Origin: Euryarchaeota archaeon UBA501
GTDB lineage: Archaea; Thermoplasmatota; Poseidoniia; Poseidoniales; Thalassarchaeaceae
NCBI GenBank assembly: GCA_002505685.1
Contig: DAVT01000008.1
Coordinates: forward strand, 1,121-10,881
DNA length: 9,761 nucleotides
Reading direction: 5' to 3'
Part shown: positions 6,592 through 9,761 of the stretch, one piece after another
How positions within the stretch are numbered: position 1 is the stretch's first letter
Layout: each line of letters begins with the position of its first letter
Translations under genes and position numbers: made by a program
The notes under the pieces: model-generated
The model's database searches: none
Seen by the model: the letters and a program-made list of their open reading frames with translations, nothing else
What the model was told of the DNA's origin: nothing

Positions 6592-6602
6592 CACTTGAGC
6601 CT

Positions 6603-7859
6603 TCACTCGCCTGCTATCGCTTCTCGAATGACATTCTCAACCGCCTCTCGGCAGTCTTCAGGAACAAACAGCATAATGTCATCAAGGCGCTTGATGCTGG
6701 CCACAATCGGACTGACATCGCTGATGTCTAGACCACCTTCGACCATGATGCCACCAGCGTAGGGGCGGTAACCCTCCTTGTGGACACGTGCTGTAATCAT
6801 ATCGAGTTGCGGGTCGTGTCCGGCTTTGGCAAGAATGTCTTCAATTCGAGATTTGGCATCCCAATAGGCCAGTTCTGTCAAGTCTCTCACGCGTACGCGC
6901 TTGTGGAGATTTGCACGGCGAGCCAACAAGCCTGCCCACTTGGAAAGAATGGGGTCATCATGCGTAGCAAAGGCAGACAATTCAGCCTGAATCAGACTGT
7001 CTGTCAGTGCGAGATAATCCTTGACAGACAAATTGTCATCAGTCAGCATTCGGTTCATGCGAACACTGACGGTTAGTGTGCCTGCTTCGACCAGCTCTCG
7101 CGCACGAACGAGAGCGCGAATAACATAGGAAGTGGTCAACATGTTGAGTTTGTGGAAATACACATTGTGGTACATGTGATAACGCATCATGAGGTAAGAT
7201 TCAACCTCGGACACTCCGCCTCGAGTCACGGTCAAATGCCCATCATCTCCAATCCGAAGAGACCTGAAGATTCGGTATACGTCAAAGGTCCCAATTTTTG
7301 CTCCCGTGTTGATTTGGTCGCGCATCAGATAATCGAGACGATCCACATCGAGTTGGCTGCTGACTATATCGTGGAGTACAGGCAGGTCACAGGTCCCATC
7401 CAGAATTGAGAATAAACGAGCAAGCCCGTCCTCACCAATGATGTCAATTAACGCAAGACGCAAATCGTTGTCGGGCTCCTCAAGGATTTTTTCACCCCAT
7501 TTTTCATGATGGTGATAAGTTGCGAATACCTTGTCACTCTCCAATGCATGGCTGAAAGGTGGATGTCCGATGTCATGTATGAGTGCGGCGAATCGAACCA
7601 ATCGGGCATCTTCTGGCGAAATCCGACCGGGGTTCACTGTCTCCAAGTGTTTGAGCAAAATACCTGCAAGATGTTGTGCGCCCAAACTGTGAACGAATCG
7701 TGTGTGTGTTGCGGTTGGGAATACGTAATGGCAAGTCGCCAACTGCTTGATATCCCGAAGTCTTTGGAAAGTTCGCGTATCCACCAAACGACTGATCTCA
7801 TCATCCAAGACAATGTCTCGGTGGACATTGTCTCTCACCACTCGATCATGTCCTGCCAT
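6603..7859 (-). CDS. HD-superfamily phosphohydrolase, SAMHD1/YwfO (COG1078) type
   Basis: This 418-aa cytoplasmic protein belongs to the HD group that includes SAMHD1 and bacterial dGTPase-like YwfO, metal-dependent enzymes that release triphosphate from (d)NTPs. All metal ligands are present: H57 in HTRFVHSLGA, H95-D96 in ALIHDIGHPPFSHALE, and D173 in QLDVDRLDYLMRD, matching SAMHD1 H167, H206-D207 and D311. The HHHEKWGE stretch at 116-123 corresponds to the family His-Glu lid near the active site. Length and motif spacing fit an intact enzyme. The ATG at 7859 has the SD GAGGTGA four bases upstream, and that SD overlaps the stop of the lipoprotein gene, so the two genes are probably one operon. 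Actual substrate (dNTP, other nucleotide or phosphoester) cannot be read from the sequence. Confidence 0.92.
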   Translation of the reverse strand: MAGHDRVVRDNVHRDIVLDDEISRLVDTRTFQRLRDIKQLATCHYVFPTATHTRFVHSLGAQHLAGILLKHLETVNPGRISPEDARLVRFAALIHDIGHPPFSHALESDKVFATYHHHEKWGEKILEEPDNDLRLALIDIIGEDGLARLFSILDGTCDLPVLHDIVSSQLDVDRLDYLMRDQINTGAKIGTFDVYRIFRSLRIGDDGHLTVTRGGVSEVESYLMMRYHMYHNVYFHKLNMLTTSYVIRALVRARELVEAGTLTVSVRMNRMLTDDNLSVKDYLALTDSLIQAELSAFATHDDPILSKWAGLLARRANLHKRVRVRDLTELAYWDAKSRIEDILAKAGHDPQLDMITARVHKEGYRPYAGGIMVEGGLDISDVSPIVASIKRLDDIMLFVPEDCREAVENVIREAIAGE

Positions 7860-7868
7860 TCTCTCACC

Positions 7869-9335
7869 TCATAGGGTCTCAGGCCCACCTGCGGGCATCA
7901 TATTCAATTCGGCCATCATTCCACGCAAGGTGGGACCTTCAGTAGTTGTTGCAAAAATACCGATATCCTGAATATTGTGGGACAAGCCAAACCAGGGCCT
8001 GCCATATTGGTCTACGGCCATATCTAGGAAATCTCCAAGGCCACCGCACCGATTGTAGCCACATCCAACTTCAGTCGCAATTGGATCACCGGGTTGGTTG
8101 AGCTGGACCGTGGTGAATAGAGGCGCATCTCCAAACGCATCGGTCACTACGGTGAGATAAGCATTCCAAATGTCGCCCCCCGAATCACCAACGTATCCAA
8201 ATGCCACTTTTCCACCGGCACCTGCGGTCACTACGGGGAATCCTGTGCCGACCAAATCGGTCGGTGGTGCAATCATCATTGCATCACTCCAAGTATTGCC
8301 TTCGTCTAGAGAGTAAGCATAGTAGGGCATGTTGTCAGAACCCATCCACATGGCATGCACATTGTCATCATCATCTACGGCGACTTGAGCTTCTTCAGCA
8401 TTCCATGTATCTGCAGTACCAGATTCGTCGGTTGGAAGCGTATGCTCAGTCCATGTGAACCCGCCATCTGTGCTTCGATAAATCGCGTATCCCTGGCCAT
8501 TGCATCCGGCATTACCACGGTAGAAATTCCCATTTGGGCCTCCCTCAAGATGTGCCGTCAGACCACCACTTTGGCAATCGATTGGTGCACCGGATACCTC
8601 TGGACTCCAAGTGTTGCCACCATCAAAACTGGTTGAACACAAGGGATGAGGCGCATTCCCATTAATGCAAAACACCCATGTTGTTTGGTGCAATGCAGCA
8701 GGATAAGGTGCAGATGTGATGGTTTGGTGATCTTGTACCGAACGAATGTCTGTTGCGATCGTTGGGATTGACCAAGAGGCACCCTCATTGTCTGACCATT
8801 CAACAGTCATGCCGAGTAATGCATGCATATCGAACTTCATGATGCGATCAGTCCACTTGTCAACATAGACATAGGGATCGTTACTGTTTGCAACTGGCAA
8901 CAGTGGTGGATCGTAAACATCCACACAAGAGAAATCGGAAAGATTGGTCATTTCAATCAACCCAGTACATTGGACAATCGCTGTGGAACCAGCTGCACCA
9001 TTGCCCCAACTGGTCATGTACAGATTGTCTTCGGAAGTGATGCCGATGGTCGGCTCAAATGTGCTCATGCCAATTCCATAATACGAACCCGAAGTCCAGA
9101 ACGGGGTATTGTCCCCTGTCAGATTTGCCGTGATGTTGGCTGCGAGTACGGCCGTCTCATTCAGCGCATCAACCCCACCACTGTAGTGGTACCAAGTGGT
9201 GTTGGAAATCGGTCGGCCGAAGTCGAAGGGAGATGGTTCCTCGTAAACGGTTTCTTCCTCAGAACCCAAGCACCCAGAGAGGGATGTGAAGACCATCAAT
9301 ATGGCAAGAGCGATGGCGAACTTGGCCTGCTGCAT
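7869..9335 (-). CDS. Exported lipoprotein with four Asp-box (BNR) repeats, sialidase-like beta-propeller
   Basis: The 488-aa product begins with a lipoprotein signal peptide: basic-hydrophobic residues 4-17, then LSGC with Cys22 as the expected lipidation and cleavage site, followed by an acidic linker. Four Asp-box motifs of the S-x-D-x-G-x-x-W type lie at 181-188 (SDNEGASW), 236-243 (SFDGGNTW), 288-295 (STDGGFTW) and 342-349 (SLDEGNTW). Asp boxes mark blade turns in sialidases, BNR glycosidases and photosystem-assembly-type propellers. I see no convincing sialidase arginine triad or FRIP motif, so the role is left as a surface propeller, perhaps glycan or protein binding. Several cysteines (123, 137, 223, 233, 254, 278) suggest disulfides, as expected outside the cell. 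The ATG at 9335 has a strong SD, GGAGGGG, four bases upstream. Confidence 0.9.
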   Translation of the reverse strand: MQQAKFAIALAILMVFTSLSGCLGSEEETVYEEPSPFDFGRPISNTTWYHYSGGVDALNETAVLAANITANLTGDNTPFWTSGSYYGIGMSTFEPTIGITSEDNLYMTSWGNGAAGSTAIVQCTGLIEMTNLSDFSCVDVYDPPLLPVANSNDPYVYVDKWTDRIMKFDMHALLGMTVEWSDNEGASWSIPTIATDIRSVQDHQTITSAPYPAALHQTTWVFCINGNAPHPLCSTSFDGGNTWSPEVSGAPIDCQSGGLTAHLEGGPNGNFYRGNAGCNGQGYAIYRSTDGGFTWTEHTLPTDESGTADTWNAEEAQVAVDDDDNVHAMWMGSDNMPYYAYSLDEGNTWSDAMMIAPPTDLVGTGFPVVTAGAGGKVAFGYVGDSGGDIWNAYLTVVTDAFGDAPLFTTVQLNQPGDPIATEVGCGYNRCGGLGDFLDMAVDQYGRPWFGLSHNIQDIGIFATTTEGPTLRGMMAELNMMPAGGPETL

Positions 9336-9363
9336 TGTACCCCTCCGGCCCTATGGGGCCGGG
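9336..9363 (-). promoter_or_regulatory. GC-rich hairpin overlapping the lipoprotein gene RBS
   Basis: CCGGCCC (9345-9351) and GGGCCGG (9356-9362) form a perfect seven-pair stem with a four-base loop. On the minus strand the 3' arm runs straight into the SD GGAGGGG (9340-9346), sharing its first two G bases, and the ATG follows at 9335. It may limit ribosome access or protect the mRNA 5' end. No T-run follows, so it is not an intrinsic terminator. Confidence 0.5.
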
Positions 9364-9373
9364 ACCTACGCTT

Positions 9374-9396
9374 CAAACCAACGGTTTGGGAAAAAA
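9374..9396 (-). terminator. Possible T-rich terminator with adjacent inverted repeat
   Basis: On the minus strand, about 28 bases after the stop of the right-hand gene, a run of six T (9391-9396) occurs, as in archaeal T-run terminators. It is followed by CAAACC-GTT-GGTTTG (9374-9388), a six-pair inverted repeat with a three-base loop. The order (T-run before repeat) is wrong for a bacterial-style terminator, so the repeat may be a separate operator or leader element for the lipoprotein gene. Confidence 0.35.
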
Positions 9397-9424
9397 TCCA
9401 GCAAATACTGCCACAGAGCAGTTT

Positions 9425-9761
9425 TCATTCGCCCCAATAGGCCTCGCGAATATCCTGATTGGCTTCCATACAAGCGACAACATCTGCGGGACGACTGGGC
9501 ATGGTTTCAATCTCTGCCAAATGTTCGTACAATGGCTCGACGTTGGACATATTGACCACGCCCCAACCTACCTGAGTGCAAGGTAGTATTGGTGACATAG
9601 GAGTGGTTCCAGAAGTAGGATCCCAAGATGAAAAACTTGGATACCAAGCGGACAGATTCAGAGCGTCCCGCAACTGGCTATTGGAAATGGAGAGATTGGT
9701 GCCATTGACCAAGAGTCCACCACGATCCTCAGATGCTCCTGAGCCCATGTCTCCAGACAAC
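9425..9761 (-). CDS. C-terminal end of an unrecognised protein, cut by window edge
   Basis: The reading frame is open from the right edge to a TGA at 9425-9427, giving about 112 visible residues. I do not recognise a family. The segment is mildly acidic and rich in Asn, Ser, Trp and Pro, with NGTNLSISNS near its start and two cysteines (PCTQVGWG and VACMEANQ). It ends IREAYWGE. There is no membrane span or sorting signal in the visible part. Cys and N-glycosylation-like NxS/T sites would fit an exported protein, but that is weak. The TTG at 9760 is not a credible start; the real one lies outside the window. It precedes the BNR lipoprotein gene in the same direction, separated by 89 bases with a T-run. 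Confidence 0.75.
   Translation of the reverse strand, partial: LSGDMGSGASEDRGGLLVNGTNLSISNSQLRDALNLSAWYPSFSSWDPTSGTTPMSPILPCTQVGWGVVNMSNVEPLYEHLAEIETMPSRPADVVACMEANQDIREAYWGE

Noticed and set aside
7869..9335. Calling the Asp-box lipoprotein a true sialidase
   Set aside because: Asp boxes occur in many propellers; I could not see the catalytic arginine triad or FRIP motif.
9345..9362. Intrinsic terminator for the right-hand gene
   Set aside because: No T-run follows the hairpin on the minus strand; the T-run at 9391-9396 lies before it.
8823..9440. A 205-codon open frame on the plus strand
   Set aside because: It is antisense to the lipoprotein gene, which has a lipobox, Asp boxes and a strong SD. 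The plus-strand translation has no domain-like pattern.

Overview
The window is most likely from an archaeon, probably a marine Thermoplasmatota (Marine Group II/III type). The firmest evidence is a CDP-archaeol synthase (carS), which makes archaeal ether lipids. Supporting signs are a mix of SD-led and apparently leaderless genes, many secreted single-span proteins with acidic cytoplasmic tails, and a CAT-anticodon tRNA with an encoded CCA end. The lineage is inferred from gene content, not from a marker gene. The window is gene-dense and no gene-free stretch reaches 300 bases.

Layout, left to right. At 1-350 (-) is the N-terminal part of purD (purine synthesis), cut by the window edge, preceded at 389-1030 (-) by carS. 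A divergent promoter region at 1031-1129 separates carS from a 605-residue secreted type-I membrane protein at 1130-2947 (+). That gene meets, stop codon against stop codon, a three-span membrane protein with a large cysteine-containing ectodomain at 2948-4264 (-). Next, at 4364-5299 (-) and 5377-6444 (-), come two paralogous secreted beta-sandwich-type proteins with different C-terminal anchors: one has a PGF-like sorting signal, the other a membrane span followed by an Asp-rich tail. A CAT-anticodon tRNA lies at 6491-6568 (-). It is followed by a compact pair: an HD-superfamily phosphohydrolase (6603-7859, -) and a lipoprotein with four Asp-box (BNR, sialidase-like propeller) motifs (7869-9335, -). 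The C-terminal end of an unrecognised gene (9425-9761, -) runs off the right edge.

Biologically the window combines two housekeeping functions (purine and membrane-lipid synthesis), a nucleotide-type HD hydrolase, a tRNA, and an unusually dense set of five exported or surface-exposed proteins. I see no mobile element, CRISPR array or toxin-antitoxin pair. The most interesting material is the surface-protein group: duplicated ectodomains with swapped anchors, recurrent acidic cytoplasmic segments, and small RNA-level elements at the translation starts, notably a hairpin that fully buries a Shine-Dalgarno sequence at 4270-4284.
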